From Methylobacterium frigidaeris (GTDB lineage Bacteria > Pseudomonadota > Alphaproteobacteria > Rhizobiales > Beijerinckiaceae), in assembly GCF_022179185.1 (NCBI RefSeq), contig NZ_BPQJ01000003.1, positions 276,459 to 340,458 on the forward strand: a stretch of 64,000 nucleotides of DNA, written 5' to 3'. The position numbers were made by a program, and so were the translations under genes. Below the pieces are notes generated by a model. It saw nothing but the letters and a program-made list of their open reading frames with translations. It had not been told where the DNA came from and ran no database searches. Position 1 is the first letter of the stretch. Every line of letters begins with the position of its first letter. Positions 8,508 through 17,468 of this stretch are shown piece after piece.

Positions 8508-9301
8508 TGCGGGACACCATCGAGGTCGCGGTCGAGGGCGTGGCGCGGGTCTTCCCCGGCCATCGCGGCGCCAAGCCCGTGCAGGCCCTCAGCCCCACCG
8601 ACCTCACCGTCGCCAAGAACGATTTCATCACGATTCTCGGCCCCTCCGGCTGCGGGAAGTCGACGCTGCTGCGCATCGTCGCCGGGCTCGACCGGCCGAG
8701 CGCCGGCCGCGTGCTGATCGAGGGGCGCGAGGTTCGCGGGCCCGGCCCCGACCGGGGCATGGTGTTCCAGTCCTACACCCTGTTCCCGTGGCTCACCGTG
8801 GCCGAGAATATCGGCTTCGGCCTGCGCGAGCGCGGCGTGCCGGCGGCGCAGCGCCGCGAGATCGTCGCGGCCTATCTCGACAAGGTGGGCCTGCGCGGCT
8901 TCGAGGGGCATTACCCCAAGCAGCTCTCCGGCGGCATGCAGCAGCGCACCGCCATCGCCCGGGCGCTCGCCAACGATCCAGCCATCCTGCTCCTCGACGA
9001 GCCGTTCGGGGCGCTCGACAACCAGACCCGCGGGCTGATGCAGGAACTCCTGCTCGGCATCTGGGAGCGGGAGCGCAAGACCGTGATCTTCGTCACACAC
9101 GACATCGAGGAGGCGATCTTCATGGCCTCGCGGGTGATCGTGATGACGGCCCGGCCCGGACGGATCAAGGCCGACGTGCCGGTCGATCTCGGCCATCCGC
9201 GCCACTACACGGTGAAGACCAGCCCCGAATTCTCGCGGCTGAAGGCGCAGCTCACCGAGGAGATCCGGGCGGAGGCGGTGCTGGCGGCGCAGGAGCATTG
9301 A
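8507..9301 (+). CDS. ABC importer ATP-binding protein, NitT/TauT type (SsuB-like)
   Basis: 264 residues. Walker A is GPSGCGKST, the Q-loop is VFQSYTLFPW, the signature is LSGGMQQR, Walker B is ILLLDEPFGALD, and the switch His is in VTHDIEEA. EEAIFMASRVIVMTARPGRI is typical of the nitrate/sulfonate/taurine subfamily. It is the last gene of a three-gene operon with overlapping reading frames. Confidence 0.9.
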   Translation: MRDTIEVAVEGVARVFPGHRGAKPVQALSPTDLTVAKNDFITILGPSGCGKSTLLRIVAGLDRPSAGRVLIEGREVRGPGPDRGMVFQSYTLFPWLTVAENIGFGLRERGVPAAQRREIVAAYLDKVGLRGFEGHYPKQLSGGMQQRTAIARALANDPAILLLDEPFGALDNQTRGLMQELLLGIWERERKTVIFVTHDIEEAIFMASRVIVMTARPGRIKADVPVDLGHPRHYTVKTSPEFSRLKAQLTEEIRAEAVLAAQEH

Positions 9302-9459
9302 GGACCAAAACGCCGTCCGCCTCATCGTGGCCCTCAGGCGTCCAGCCGAGACTGCGCGAAATTGCTCCCCGCGTCGCGCAGGCTGTCCCGGCCTTCTATG
9401 ATGAACGGATCGCTGCCGCGGCGCACAGAGTTTCCCGTGCAGCCTAGCTCCGAGGCTGT

Positions 9460-9711
9460 TCACCGCGACTGTGCGATCGATCCGCGCTTCGATCTGCGGC
9501 GCTGCCGCTGGTATCGAACAGACAGGAAGATGGGCAGCATCATCGCGAGCACGTAGATCATGAGCGCGTAGTCAGCGGGGACATAGCAGACCATGCAAAC
9601 TGCGATGAGAGCGATCCCAATAAATATTATTTTCAAAGACCGTACTATTGCGATCTGAAGTGTCGGAATGTCAAGAAATAACTCTTCCAAAAAATAATAT
9701 AAACTTATCAT
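9460..9711 (-). CDS. Small hypothetical membrane protein, possibly a gene remnant
   Basis: 83 residues with two or three hydrophobic segments (SLKIIFIGIALIAVCMVC and YALMIYVLAMMLPIFLS) and a basic tail (RYQRQRRRSKR). Base composition is much more AT-rich than the surroundings, with codons such as ATA, TTA and AAA. The frame stays open upstream to a stop at 9763 with plausible coding sequence (LFIYLKYDPGIAGAAF), but no start with a ribosome site is seen. It may therefore be the 3-prime end of a larger acquired membrane protein gene. No family recognised. Confidence 0.4.
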   Translation of the reverse strand: MISLYYFLEELFLDIPTLQIAIVRSLKIIFIGIALIAVCMVCYVPADYALMIYVLAMMLPIFLSVRYQRQRRRSKRGSIAQSR

Positions 9712-10012
9712 CGCAAATGCCGCGCCAGCGATCCCAGGATCATATTTGAGATATATGAATAATCATGTAAACATCCGATGGATTTTTATCGTCAACTGGC
9801 CTTCCTTGAGGTTGGTGAGAAAGTCGGTTCGTCGTGCTCCAGGACGATCCATCGCGCCGTGACGATCATTGCGCTGCCGGTCAGGCGGATGCTGCGCGAC
9901 AGCCCCAAAATCCACGTCCCCCCGCTCGAATCCCCGGGTCCATGTTCTAACTGCGTCCCCCTCACCCGAACCCCGTCGCCCGCCCCGCGGCGGCGACCGG
10001 TCAGGAGGACAC
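9712..10012. other. AT-rich non-coding stretch upstream of the MDR gene
   Basis: The first 70 bases are conspicuously AT-rich (ATATATGAATAATCATG), continuing the foreign-looking segment of the small membrane ORF. The rest returns to high GC. No gene or clear promoter was identified. The interval 9302-9459 before it also shows nothing recognisable. Confidence 0.4.
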
Positions 10013-11026
10013 ATGAAGGCCTTCGTCGTACGTAAGCCCGGCGGCCTCGACCGACTGGAGATCGCCGAGCGGCCCGATCCCGGCGCGCCGGGTCGTGGCG
10101 AGATCCGGGTGGCGATCCACGCGACCTCGCTCAATTTCCACGACCTCCTGGTGGCGAGCGGCCGCTCGCCCGCCGAGGACGGCCGCGTGCTGATGTCGGA
10201 CGGCGCCGGCCTCGTCGAGGCGGTCGGCGAGGGCGTGACCGAGTTCGCCCCCGGCGATGCGGTCGTCTCCTGCTTCTTTCCGCATTGGGCGGACGGGCTG
10301 CCGCAGGCGCCGGTCGGCAACTTCGCGCAGGTGCCCGGCGACGGCGTCGACGGCTTCGCCCTCACGTGCGCCGTCCGATCTGCGGGTGCCTTCACCCACG
10401 CGCCACGCGGCTGGAGCCATGCCGAGGCCGCCACCATCACCACGGCGGGCCTCACGGCATGGCGGGCGCTCGTCGGCGATGGCGGTCTCAAGGCCGGCGA
10501 CATGGTGCTGGCGCTCGGCACCGGCGGAGTCTCCATCGCGGCCTTGCAGATCGCGAAGGCGATGGGCGCGGCGGTGATCGTTACCTCCTCCTCCGAGGAG
10601 AAGCTCGAGCGGGTGCGGGCGCTCGGCGCCGACCACACCGTCAATTACCGCACTCATTCCGATTGGGGCCGGCAGGTGCGCGACTGGACCGGGGGCATCG
10701 GCGTCGACCACGTCGTCGAGGTCGGCGGGCCCGGCACCCTGGCGCAATCGATCGAGGCGGTCCGCGTCGGCGGCCACATCGCGCTGATCGGCGTGCTCAC
10801 CGGTCGGGCCGGCGAGGTGCCGACCTCGGCGCTGATGGCCAAGCAGGCCCGCCTCCAGGGTTTGATCGTCGGCAGCCGGCGCCAGCAGCAGGATTACGTC
10901 GCGGCCCTGGACCGGACCGGGATCCGCCCGGTGATCGATCGGACTTACGCCTTCGCCGAGCTGCCCGAGGCGTTCCGCCACCAGGAGAGCGGGGGCCATT
11001 TCGGCAAGCTCTGCGTCGCCTGGTAG
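10013..11026 (+). CDS. MDR-superfamily quinone oxidoreductase-like / alcohol dehydrogenase
   Basis: 337 residues. A GroES-like N-terminal domain (LNFHDLLVASG) precedes a Rossmann domain with an AXGXGGVSIAALQIAKAMGA-type nucleotide site (ALGTGGVSIA). The structural and catalytic zinc cysteines of alcohol dehydrogenases are absent, placing it with zinc-independent quinone/enoyl reductases. The SSSEEKLERVRALGADHTVNY stretch favours NADPH-type enzymes by family habit. AGGAGG at 10003-10008 fixes the ATG at 10013. The next gene, a flavoprotein, follows 44 bp later on the same strand. Confidence 0.85.
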   Translation: MKAFVVRKPGGLDRLEIAERPDPGAPGRGEIRVAIHATSLNFHDLLVASGRSPAEDGRVLMSDGAGLVEAVGEGVTEFAPGDAVVSCFFPHWADGLPQAPVGNFAQVPGDGVDGFALTCAVRSAGAFTHAPRGWSHAEAATITTAGLTAWRALVGDGGLKAGDMVLALGTGGVSIAALQIAKAMGAAVIVTSSSEEKLERVRALGADHTVNYRTHSDWGRQVRDWTGGIGVDHVVEVGGPGTLAQSIEAVRVGGHIALIGVLTGRAGEVPTSALMAKQARLQGLIVGSRRQQQDYVAALDRTGIRPVIDRTYAFAELPEAFRHQESGGHFGKLCVAW

Positions 11027-11070
11027 GCGCCCGCTCGACGGCGTCGCTTCTTCCGGGCTATGTCCTGCCG

Positions 11071-12291
11071 ATGAACGGAATCGTGGTGGTCGGTACCGGC
11101 CAGGCCGGCTTTCAGCTCGGGGCTTCCCTACGGGAGAGCGGCTATGCCGGACCGGTGACCCTCGTCGGCGAGGAGCCCGGCCTGCCCTATGGCCGGCCGC
11201 CGCTGTCGAAGGCCTACATGCTCGGCAAGACCGATGCGGCGGGTCTCGCCCTGCGGCCGGAGGCGTACTTCGCCGAGCATCGGCTGACCGTGCGCGGGGG
11301 CGAGCGGGCGGTCGCGATCGACCGGGCGGCCCACCGCCTCCACCTCGCCTCGGGGGAGGCGCTGGCCTACGACCACCTCGTCCTGGCGACCGGCTCGCGC
11401 AACCGCCCGCTGCCGGTGCCCGGCGCCGACTTGGCCGGAATTCACCAGCTGCGGACATTGGCCGAGGCCGACGGCCTGAAGGCGGCGCTCGCCGAGGCGC
11501 GCTCGGTCGCGGTGGTGGGGGCGGGGTTCATCGGGCTCGAATTCGCGGCGATCTGCGCCCAGAAGGGCCTGCCCGTCACGGTGATCGAGGGGCTGGAGCG
11601 GCCCCTCGCCCGCTCGGTCTCCGCCGGTATGGCCGCCCGGATCGAGGCCTCCCACGCGAGGGCCGGGACGCGGTTCCTGTTCGGCAGCGCCGTCTCCGGC
11701 ATCGTCGGGACGGACCGCGCCCGGGCCGTGGCCCTCGCGGACGGGCGCGAGGTCGCGGCCGACCTCGTCCTCGTCGGCATCGGCGTGCTGCCGAACGACG
11801 ATCTCGCCCTGTCAGCGGGGTTGCGGGTCGAGAACGGGATCGCGGTCGACGCGATGCTCGCCACCGAGGATCCGGCGATCTCGGCGATCGGCGATTGCAC
11901 CAGCGTCCCCTCGCCCCACGCCGCGGGCGCGCGAGTGCGGATCGAATCGGTGCAGAACGCCGTCGATGGCGCCCGCTGCGTCGCGGCCCGCCTCACCGGC
12001 CGGCCTTCGGCGTTCACGGCGGTGCCGTGGTTCTGGAGCGACCAGGGCCCGCTCAAGCTGCAGATCGCCGGCCTATGCCAGCCGCACGACCGCGCCGTGT
12101 CCCGGGGCGATCCGGAATCCGGCGCCGTCTCGGTGTTCTGCTACCGCGGGGAACGCCTCGCCGGGGTCGAATCCCTCAACCGCCCGGCCGACCATATGAT
12201 CGCCCGGCGGCTGCTCCAGTCGGGCCGGAGCCCGACGCCCGATGAGGCCCAGGATCCTGGCTTCGACCTCAAGGCACTGGCTCTGGGTTGA
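11071..12291 (+). CDS. FAD-dependent NAD(P)H:ferredoxin/rubredoxin reductase-type oxidoreductase
   Basis: 406 residues. The N-terminal FAD site is VVVGTGQAGFQLGASLR, then PYGRPPLSK, ATGSRNRPLPVPG, a second dinucleotide site VAVVGAGFIGLEFAA, and the flavin motif SAIGDCTS. The C-terminal reductase domain is FWSDQGPLKLQIAGL. This is the layout of rhodocoxin, putidaredoxin and terpredoxin reductases that supply electrons to a ferredoxin for P450s or dioxygenases. No ferredoxin or oxygenase is adjacent, so the partner is unknown. The start has no strong ribosome site. Confidence 0.85.
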   Translation: MNGIVVVGTGQAGFQLGASLRESGYAGPVTLVGEEPGLPYGRPPLSKAYMLGKTDAAGLALRPEAYFAEHRLTVRGGERAVAIDRAAHRLHLASGEALAYDHLVLATGSRNRPLPVPGADLAGIHQLRTLAEADGLKAALAEARSVAVVGAGFIGLEFAAICAQKGLPVTVIEGLERPLARSVSAGMAARIEASHARAGTRFLFGSAVSGIVGTDRARAVALADGREVAADLVLVGIGVLPNDDLALSAGLRVENGIAVDAMLATEDPAISAIGDCTSVPSPHAAGARVRIESVQNAVDGARCVAARLTGRPSAFTAVPWFWSDQGPLKLQIAGLCQPHDRAVSRGDPESGAVSVFCYRGERLAGVESLNRPADHMIARRLLQSGRSPTPDEAQDPGFDLKALALG

Positions 12292-12340
12292 CGACGGCGG
12301 CGCCGGGCGATCCTTCGGTCGGAGGTCCCGGGCCGGCCTG

Positions 12341-12634
12341 TCAGCGATCGTTCTCGGTGGTGAGCTCGCTCGGATGGATGCCCTTGTCCGGCGCGTCGTC
12401 CGGGCGCAAGCGGGCATCCGGATAGGCGCCGTCAGTCAGCTCCACTCCCGCCGCGACGAGGGCGCCGCGGATCGCGCCGCGTTGCTCGGGGGATGGTGGA
12501 TAGCGGCCCGCCTCGAACTGGCGGATGCTCTCCGCGTCGACGTTGGCGCGCAGGGCCAGCTCGTCCTCCGACCAGCCCAGCAGGTCCCGCGCCCGGCGCA
12601 GCTGCGCCGCCGTGATGTCGTCTGCGCCGTTCAC
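12341..12634 (-). CDS. Small XRE-type helix-turn-helix protein
   Basis: 97 residues. Residues 8-65 form a Cro/XRE-like HTH (LRRARDLLGWSEDELALRAN, then ESIRQFEAGRYPP). The tail is acidic and unstructured (DARLRPDDAPDKG). GTG at 12634 is taken as start because AGGGGA lies about 9 nt upstream and the HTH begins immediately. It may be a stand-alone regulator or antitoxin-like protein, but there is no toxin-like gene next to it. Confidence 0.65.
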   Translation of the reverse strand: MNGADDITAAQLRRARDLLGWSEDELALRANVDAESIRQFEAGRYPPSPEQRGAIRGALVAAGVELTDGAYPDARLRPDDAPDKGIHPSELTTENDR

Positions 12635-12900
12635 TGAAACCCGTCCCCTGTACGTCTCGTGCCTCGTCCGCGCCGCCCGCTGACGCGGCGACGCCCTGGC
12701 TAACGGCGGGGCTCCGCTTTCGTTGCCACACCGACAAGCTTTCGCGAGTCCTGCCACATTACGGCCAAGCTTGCCGCATAATTGCAACAGTCGTCGGCAA
12801 GATGCCGCCACGGGGCATCCGCGCCGGCAGCCAGGGTTGCGGGCGCGGGGTGCCCTCTCTACGGTTCGCCACCAACACGACAAGTCAAATGGGGAATGCG

Positions 12901-13389
12901 ATGAAGGCGATGCAGGTTGCGCTGGCCGCCGGTGCCGTCGCGCTGTTGGCGTCGGCCACGCAGGCTTCGGCGCAGAACATGATGGGCTACGGCCAGAAGA
13001 ACCGGGACAAGGCCAACGCGCCGCAATACATCCCGCCGATGAAGGCGCAGGAGAAGATCTTCCCGCTCGATTCGACCTGGACGGCGGTGAGCCTCAACGG
13101 CAAGCCTTTCGCCGGGGCCGAGCGGCCGAGCTTCATCATCGACAAGCAGTACCGCGCCCGCGGCTTCGGCGGCTGCAACACCTTCGCGGCGACCGCCTTC
13201 CCGCTCAAGGAGCAGCACCTCGCGGTCGGTCCGCTGGCGCTGACCAAGCGCAGCTGCGACAAGGCGGTCGGCGCCTCCGAGATGCAGTTCCTCACCGCGC
13301 TCCGCACCTCGGGCCAGTGGGACCTCGTCGGCTCGCAGCTCGTGATCAAGAGCCAGGCCGGCGAGCTGCGCTTCGACCGCGCACTCTGA
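12901..13389 (+). CDS. Secreted META domain-containing protein (HslJ-like)
   Basis: 162 residues. A signal peptide ends near ASA-QN (residue 24). The META/HslJ domain spans about 55-160: LDSTWTAVSLNGKPF, then FGGCNTFAATAF, and TKRSCDKA with two conserved cysteines (GGCN, KRSC) that could form a disulfide. HslJ-type proteins are envelope stress factors linked to heat and novobiocin resistance in E. coli. GGGGA just before ATG 12901 fixes the start over an in-frame ATG at 12889. Confidence 0.8.
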   Translation: MKAMQVALAAGAVALLASATQASAQNMMGYGQKNRDKANAPQYIPPMKAQEKIFPLDSTWTAVSLNGKPFAGAERPSFIIDKQYRARGFGGCNTFAATAFPLKEQHLAVGPLALTKRSCDKAVGASEMQFLTALRTSGQWDLVGSQLVIKSQAGELRFDRAL

Positions 13390-13415
13390 AAATCATCCTT
13401 TCGCAGCATGTCAGG

Positions 13416-13441
13416 ACGGCTCCGCCCACCGGCGGGGCCGT
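13416..13441 (+). terminator. Hairpin after the META-domain gene
   Basis: An 11-bp stem, 13416-13426 paired with 13431-13441 (one G-U), with a 4-nt loop, lies 26 bp after the stop. There is no T-run, so it is a terminator by position and stability only. Confidence 0.45.
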
Positions 13442-13585
13442 TCGCGCATGAACTCGCTGCCGGAATCGATTTACCTCCCCGCTCCAGTGCTTTAAGGCGC
13501 TGTCTCGTCCAGCGCGACGGTCCGGGTTTCGTCCTCGCGCCGGCACGCGGCCCAACGAGAACGGCGGATGCGAGGAGGAACCGGG

Positions 13586-14725
13586 ATGCGGTCGATGTCG
13601 AGGAGAGTGCTGCTCGCGGCGGCACTGCTGGGGAGCAGCCTGGCCGGCGCGCAGGCGCAGGACAAGGCGCCGGTGAAACTCGGCGCGATCGAGATCCTGA
13701 CCGGGCCGAACAGCCGCTACGGAATCGCGATCCAGCGCGGCTTCGACCTCGCGCTCGCCGACATCAACAAGGCCGGCGGCGTGCTCGGCGGCCGTCCGCT
13801 GGCCATCGCCTACGAGGATTCGGCCGGCGCCAAGGAGCAGGCGCTCAACGCCGCCCGCAAGCTCATCGGCCGCGACAAGGTCCCGCTGATCCTCGGCCCC
13901 ACCCTGTCGAACGAGATGTTCGCCGCCGGCCCCGTCGCCAACGAGCGCAAGGTGCCGATCGTCGGCACCTCGACGACGGCGAACGGCATCACGGCGATCG
14001 GCCCCTACGTCTTCCGAACCTCGCTGCCGGAGGCCGACGTCATCCCGGTCACACTCAAGACGGCCAAGGACAAGTTCGGCATCAAGCGCGTCGCCGTGAT
14101 GTACGGCAACGACGACGCCTTCACCAAGTCGGCCTACGACGTGATGAAGACCTCGCTGGAGAAGCTCGGCATCGAGACCCTGACGACCGAGACCTTCGGC
14201 TCGAAGGATTCGGACTTCTCGGCCCAGCTCACCAAGATCAAGGCGCTGAACCCCGACGCGATCGTGCTGTCGGCGCTGGTCGAGGCGGCCTCCGGCATCG
14301 AGCTGCAGGCGCGCCAGCTCGGCATCCCCGAGAAGGTGTTCTTCATCGGCGGCAACGGCCTGAACTCGCCCAAGCTCGGCGACATCGCCGGCAAGGCGGC
14401 GGACGGCACCCTCGTCGGCAGCCCGTGGTTCATCGGCAAGCCGGACGCCGCCAACCAGGCCTTCGTCAACGCCTTCAAGGACAAGTACGGCGGCGACCTG
14501 CCCGACCAGTTCGCGGCCCAGGCCTACGACACCCTGTTCATCGTCGCCAAGGCGATCGACGCGGCCGGCGCCCCGGATTCCGAGAAGATCAAGGACGCGC
14601 TCATCAAGGTGAAGCACACCGGCGTGATGGGCCCGTTCTCCTTCTCGGACAGCCGCGACCCGGCGGACACGTCCGGCGTGGTGGTGCTGGTGATGAAGGG
14701 CGGCAAGTTCCAGCTGCTGCAGTAA
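13586..14725 (+). CDS. Branched-chain amino acid-type ABC substrate-binding protein (LivK-like)
   Basis: 379 residues. A signal peptide ends near AQA-QD (about residue 24). The type-1 periplasmic fold is typical of LivJ/LivK: KLGAIEILTGPNSRYG, INKAGGVLGGRPL, YEDSAGAKEQALNAARKLI, GPTLSNEMFA, and the hinge STTANG. It heads a complete livKHMGF set. GAGGAGGAA at 13572-13580 fixes the ATG. Ligand could be branched-chain amino acids, amides or urea, since members vary widely. Confidence 0.88.
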   Translation: MRSMSRRVLLAAALLGSSLAGAQAQDKAPVKLGAIEILTGPNSRYGIAIQRGFDLALADINKAGGVLGGRPLAIAYEDSAGAKEQALNAARKLIGRDKVPLILGPTLSNEMFAAGPVANERKVPIVGTSTTANGITAIGPYVFRTSLPEADVIPVTLKTAKDKFGIKRVAVMYGNDDAFTKSAYDVMKTSLEKLGIETLTTETFGSKDSDFSAQLTKIKALNPDAIVLSALVEAASGIELQARQLGIPEKVFFIGGNGLNSPKLGDIAGKAADGTLVGSPWFIGKPDAANQAFVNAFKDKYGGDLPDQFAAQAYDTLFIVAKAIDAAGAPDSEKIKDALIKVKHTGVMGPFSFSDSRDPADTSGVVVLVMKGGKFQLLQ

Positions 14726-14757
14726 GCGGGCGCCGTTCGAAGACGCCCCGAGTCAAA

Positions 14758-14797
14758 GCGCGGTTCCCCTCTGCCATGTGGGAGAGGGGAACCGCGC
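14758..14797. repeat. Perfect 15-bp hairpin between livK and livH
   Basis: GCGCGGTTCCCCTCT (14758-14772) pairs perfectly with AGAGGGGAACCGCGC (14783-14797) around a 10-nt loop. It lies 33 bp after livK in a 216-bp gap, the only large gap in the operon. It resembles a repetitive extragenic palindrome. Its likely role is to protect the upstream livK message and dampen readthrough, giving excess binding protein over permease. No other copy was noticed in this window. Confidence 0.65.
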
Positions 14798-14941
14798 TTC
14801 ACCTTTCGGTGCTGTGCTGCGTCTCCGATCACCACCGATTGACCCGCCGCGCGATATCGGCCACGTCGCGCCATCGTCATCCTGTTCGGCCCTGAGGCCG
14901 GGCCGCAGCGGGCGCCGGGCGCCCACCGAAATTCCAACCTC

Positions 14942-15823
14942 ATGCTTGAGCAGCAGCTCGTCAACGGCGTCGTGCTCGGCGCGACCTACGCCCTCTTCGC
15001 CATCGGCTTCACGCTGATGTTCGGCGTGATGGGCGTCATCAATCTCACCTACGGGGTTTACTTCGCCCTCGGGGCCTTCGCGGCGCTCTGGAGCACGCAA
15101 GGCTTGGGCCTGCCGATCTGGGCCGCGCTGCCGGTCGGCGCGCTGATCGCCGGGCTGATCGCGGTCCTCCTCGACACGCTGCTCCTCACCCGCCTGCGCA
15201 AGGCGAAGGCGCCCGAGCTCGCCTCGCTGATGGTGACGCTCGGCGCGACGCTCTTCCTCTATGCCGGCATGGCGGCGGCGCTCGGCACCGAGATCCGGCG
15301 CTTCCCGGCCGAGGTGTTCTCGGGCGGCGCCTACAGCCTCGGCGACGTGCGGGTCGGCACGACCCAGATCCTGATCCTCGCCGCCGCGATCGTCCTGATG
15401 CTGGCGCTGCTGGCGCTGGTGCGCGGCTCGCGGATCGGGCTCGCCATCCGGGCGGTGGCCGAGAACCCCGACGCCGCGGCCCTGATGGGCATCAACGGCG
15501 CCCTGATGCTGCGGGTGGTGTCGTTCCTGTCCGGCGCCATCGGGGGCGCGGCGGGCGTGCTCGTCGGGCTCAACTTCAACGCCATCCAGCCCTTCATGGG
15601 CGAGCACATGATGCTGCGCGGCTTCGCGGTCATCATCGTGGGCGGGCTCGGCGACCTGCGCGGCGCCCTTCTCGCCGGCCTGCTCCTCGGTCTCGCTGAG
15701 GTGCTCACCGCCGCCTACCTCTCCTCGACCCTCAAGGACATGATCGCCTTCGCGCTCCTCGTCGCCACCCTGTGGTTCCGTCCGCTCGGCCTGTTCGGCC
15801 GCGCCGCCGCCAAGCGGGCCTGA
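14942..15823 (+). CDS. Branched-chain amino acid-type ABC permease (LivH-like)
   Basis: 293 residues with about eight membrane segments. Family motifs are LVNGVVLGATYALFAIGFTL, GVINLTYG and the loop RAVAENPDAAALMGIN that contacts the ATPases, then FAVIIVGGLGDLRGAL. No clear Shine-Dalgarno precedes the ATG. LivM follows after 5 bp. Confidence 0.88.
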   Translation: MLEQQLVNGVVLGATYALFAIGFTLMFGVMGVINLTYGVYFALGAFAALWSTQGLGLPIWAALPVGALIAGLIAVLLDTLLLTRLRKAKAPELASLMVTLGATLFLYAGMAAALGTEIRRFPAEVFSGGAYSLGDVRVGTTQILILAAAIVLMLALLALVRGSRIGLAIRAVAENPDAAALMGINGALMLRVVSFLSGAIGGAAGVLVGLNFNAIQPFMGEHMMLRGFAVIIVGGLGDLRGALLAGLLLGLAEVLTAAYLSSTLKDMIAFALLVATLWFRPLGLFGRAAAKRA

Positions 15824-15828
15824 CTGCC

Positions 15829-16668
15829 ATGTGGGAAGCCCTCGACGACTTCTACTGGACCTACCAGAGCCTGATCCATGGGATCGGGGTGAACGGCATC
15901 CTGGCCCTGTCGGTCTACGTGGTGCTGGCGGTGGGCCAGCTCTCGCTCGGCCAAGCCGCCTTCATGGGCGTCGGCGCCTATACGGGCGCCCTGCTCTCGG
16001 TGAAGTTCGGCGCGCCCTTCGCCGTGTCGATGGTCGCCGCCGCCCTGGTGCCGGCCGTGCTGGCGCTCATCGTCGGCGGGCCGACGCTGCGGCTCACCGG
16101 CGTCTACCTCGCCATCGCGACGATCGGGCTCGGCGAGATCACCCGCATCGTCTTCCTCAACTGGGACTATGCCGGCGGCGCGCTCGGCCTCTCCAACATC
16201 CCGGAGCGCGGCGGCGTGCCGGCGATCTACGGCACGCTGGCGGTGCTGCTCGTCGGCCTCACCCTCGTGGCGCGCTCCCGCGTCGGCCGCGCCATGGAGG
16301 CGATGCGCGAGGACGAGGCCGCGGCCGGCGTGATGGGCGTGAACCTGCCGCGCTACCGGCTCGTCGCCCTGGTCGTCTCCTCGGCCATGGCCGGGGTCGC
16401 CGGCTGCCTCTCGGCCCACGTCTCCTCGTTCATCGGCCCCAACGAGTACGGCTTCGAGGCGGCGGTCACGATCCTGAGCTACGCGCTCCTCGGCGGCATC
16501 GGCTCGCCGCTGGCGCCGGTTCTCGGCTCGACCATCCTGACCCTGCTGCCGGAGGTGCTGCGCCCGCTCGCCGACTTCCGCCTGATGGTGAACGGCCTGA
16601 TCATCGTGCTCGCCGTCCTCTTCATGCCGCGGGGCATCCTGCCCTGGCGCATCGCCCGCACGGGCTGA
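15829..16668 (+). CDS. Branched-chain amino acid-type ABC permease (LivM-like)
   Basis: 279 residues, highly hydrophobic. LivM hallmarks: LALSVYVVLAVGQLSLGQAAFMGVGAYTGA, LAIATIGLGEITRI, the coupling loop MEAMREDEAAAGVMGVN and LLGGIGSPLAPVLGS. It lies between LivH (5-bp gap) and LivG (5-bp gap), pairing with LivH as a heterodimer. Confidence 0.88.
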   Translation: MWEALDDFYWTYQSLIHGIGVNGILALSVYVVLAVGQLSLGQAAFMGVGAYTGALLSVKFGAPFAVSMVAAALVPAVLALIVGGPTLRLTGVYLAIATIGLGEITRIVFLNWDYAGGALGLSNIPERGGVPAIYGTLAVLLVGLTLVARSRVGRAMEAMREDEAAAGVMGVNLPRYRLVALVVSSAMAGVAGCLSAHVSSFIGPNEYGFEAAVTILSYALLGGIGSPLAPVLGSTILTLLPEVLRPLADFRLMVNGLIIVLAVLFMPRGILPWRIARTG

Positions 16669-16673
16669 CGGCC

Positions 16674-17468
16674 ATGGCACTGCTGACTGTCCAGGGCCTC
16701 ACCCGCCGCTTCCAGGGTCTCGTCGCGGTCGACTCGGTCGACTTCACGGTCCAGCCCGGCACCGTCCACGGGCTGATCGGCCCGAACGGCGCCGGCAAGA
16801 CCACTCTGTTCAACCTCGTCTCCGGGGTGCTGGCCCCCAGCGCCGGCAGCGTGCGCCTCGGCGACCAGCCCCTCGACGGGCTGCCGCCGTACCGCCGCAC
16901 GGCGCTGGGACTGGCCCGCACGTTCCAGAACATCCGCATCTTCTCCGAGATGACGGTGCTCGAGAACGTGATGACCGGCCTGCACACGCGCCTGTCCTCG
17001 ACCTGGGGCATCCTCCTGCGCGGTCCGGGCTTCCGGGCCGAGGAGCGCCAGGCCAAGGCCAAGGCGCGCGATCTCCTGGCCTTCGTGGGCCTGCTGGACG
17101 CCGCCGATACCCGCGCCGGCGACCTGCCCTACGGGGACCAGCGCCGGCTCGAGATCGCCCGGGCGCTCGCCTGCGAGCCGCGGCTCGTGCTGCTCGACGA
17201 GCCCGCCGCCGGCATGAACCCGGCCGAGACCCACGCCCTCCTCGGCCTCCTGCGCCGCCTGCGCGACGAGCGCGGCCTGACCCTGCTGCTCGTCGAGCAC
17301 GACATGCCCCTGGTGATGAGCCTGTGCGACCGGCTGACGGTCCTGAATTTCGGTCGCCGCATCGCCGACGGCACGCCCGCGGAGGTGCGCGCCCACCCGG
17401 CGGTGATCGAGGCCTATCTTGGCACCGGCAGCCATGAGGTCAGCGTGAGCCGGGGAGCCGTGTCGTGA
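16674..17468 (+). CDS. Branched-chain amino acid-type ABC ATP-binding protein (LivG-like)
   Basis: 264 residues. Walker A is GPNGAGKTT, the Q-loop is LARTFQNIRIF, and Walker B is LVLLDEPAAGMNP with the LivG-specific AAGMNP. The switch His is in LLVEHDMPLVM. The ABC signature is degenerate (LPYGDQRRLEIARAL), as is usual in LivG. Its TGA overlaps the GTG of livF (GTGA). Confidence 0.88.
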   Translation: MALLTVQGLTRRFQGLVAVDSVDFTVQPGTVHGLIGPNGAGKTTLFNLVSGVLAPSAGSVRLGDQPLDGLPPYRRTALGLARTFQNIRIFSEMTVLENVMTGLHTRLSSTWGILLRGPGFRAEERQAKAKARDLLAFVGLLDAADTRAGDLPYGDQRRLEIARALACEPRLVLLDEPAAGMNPAETHALLGLLRRLRDERGLTLLLVEHDMPLVMSLCDRLTVLNFGRRIADGTPAEVRAHPAVIEAYLGTGSHEVSVSRGAVS

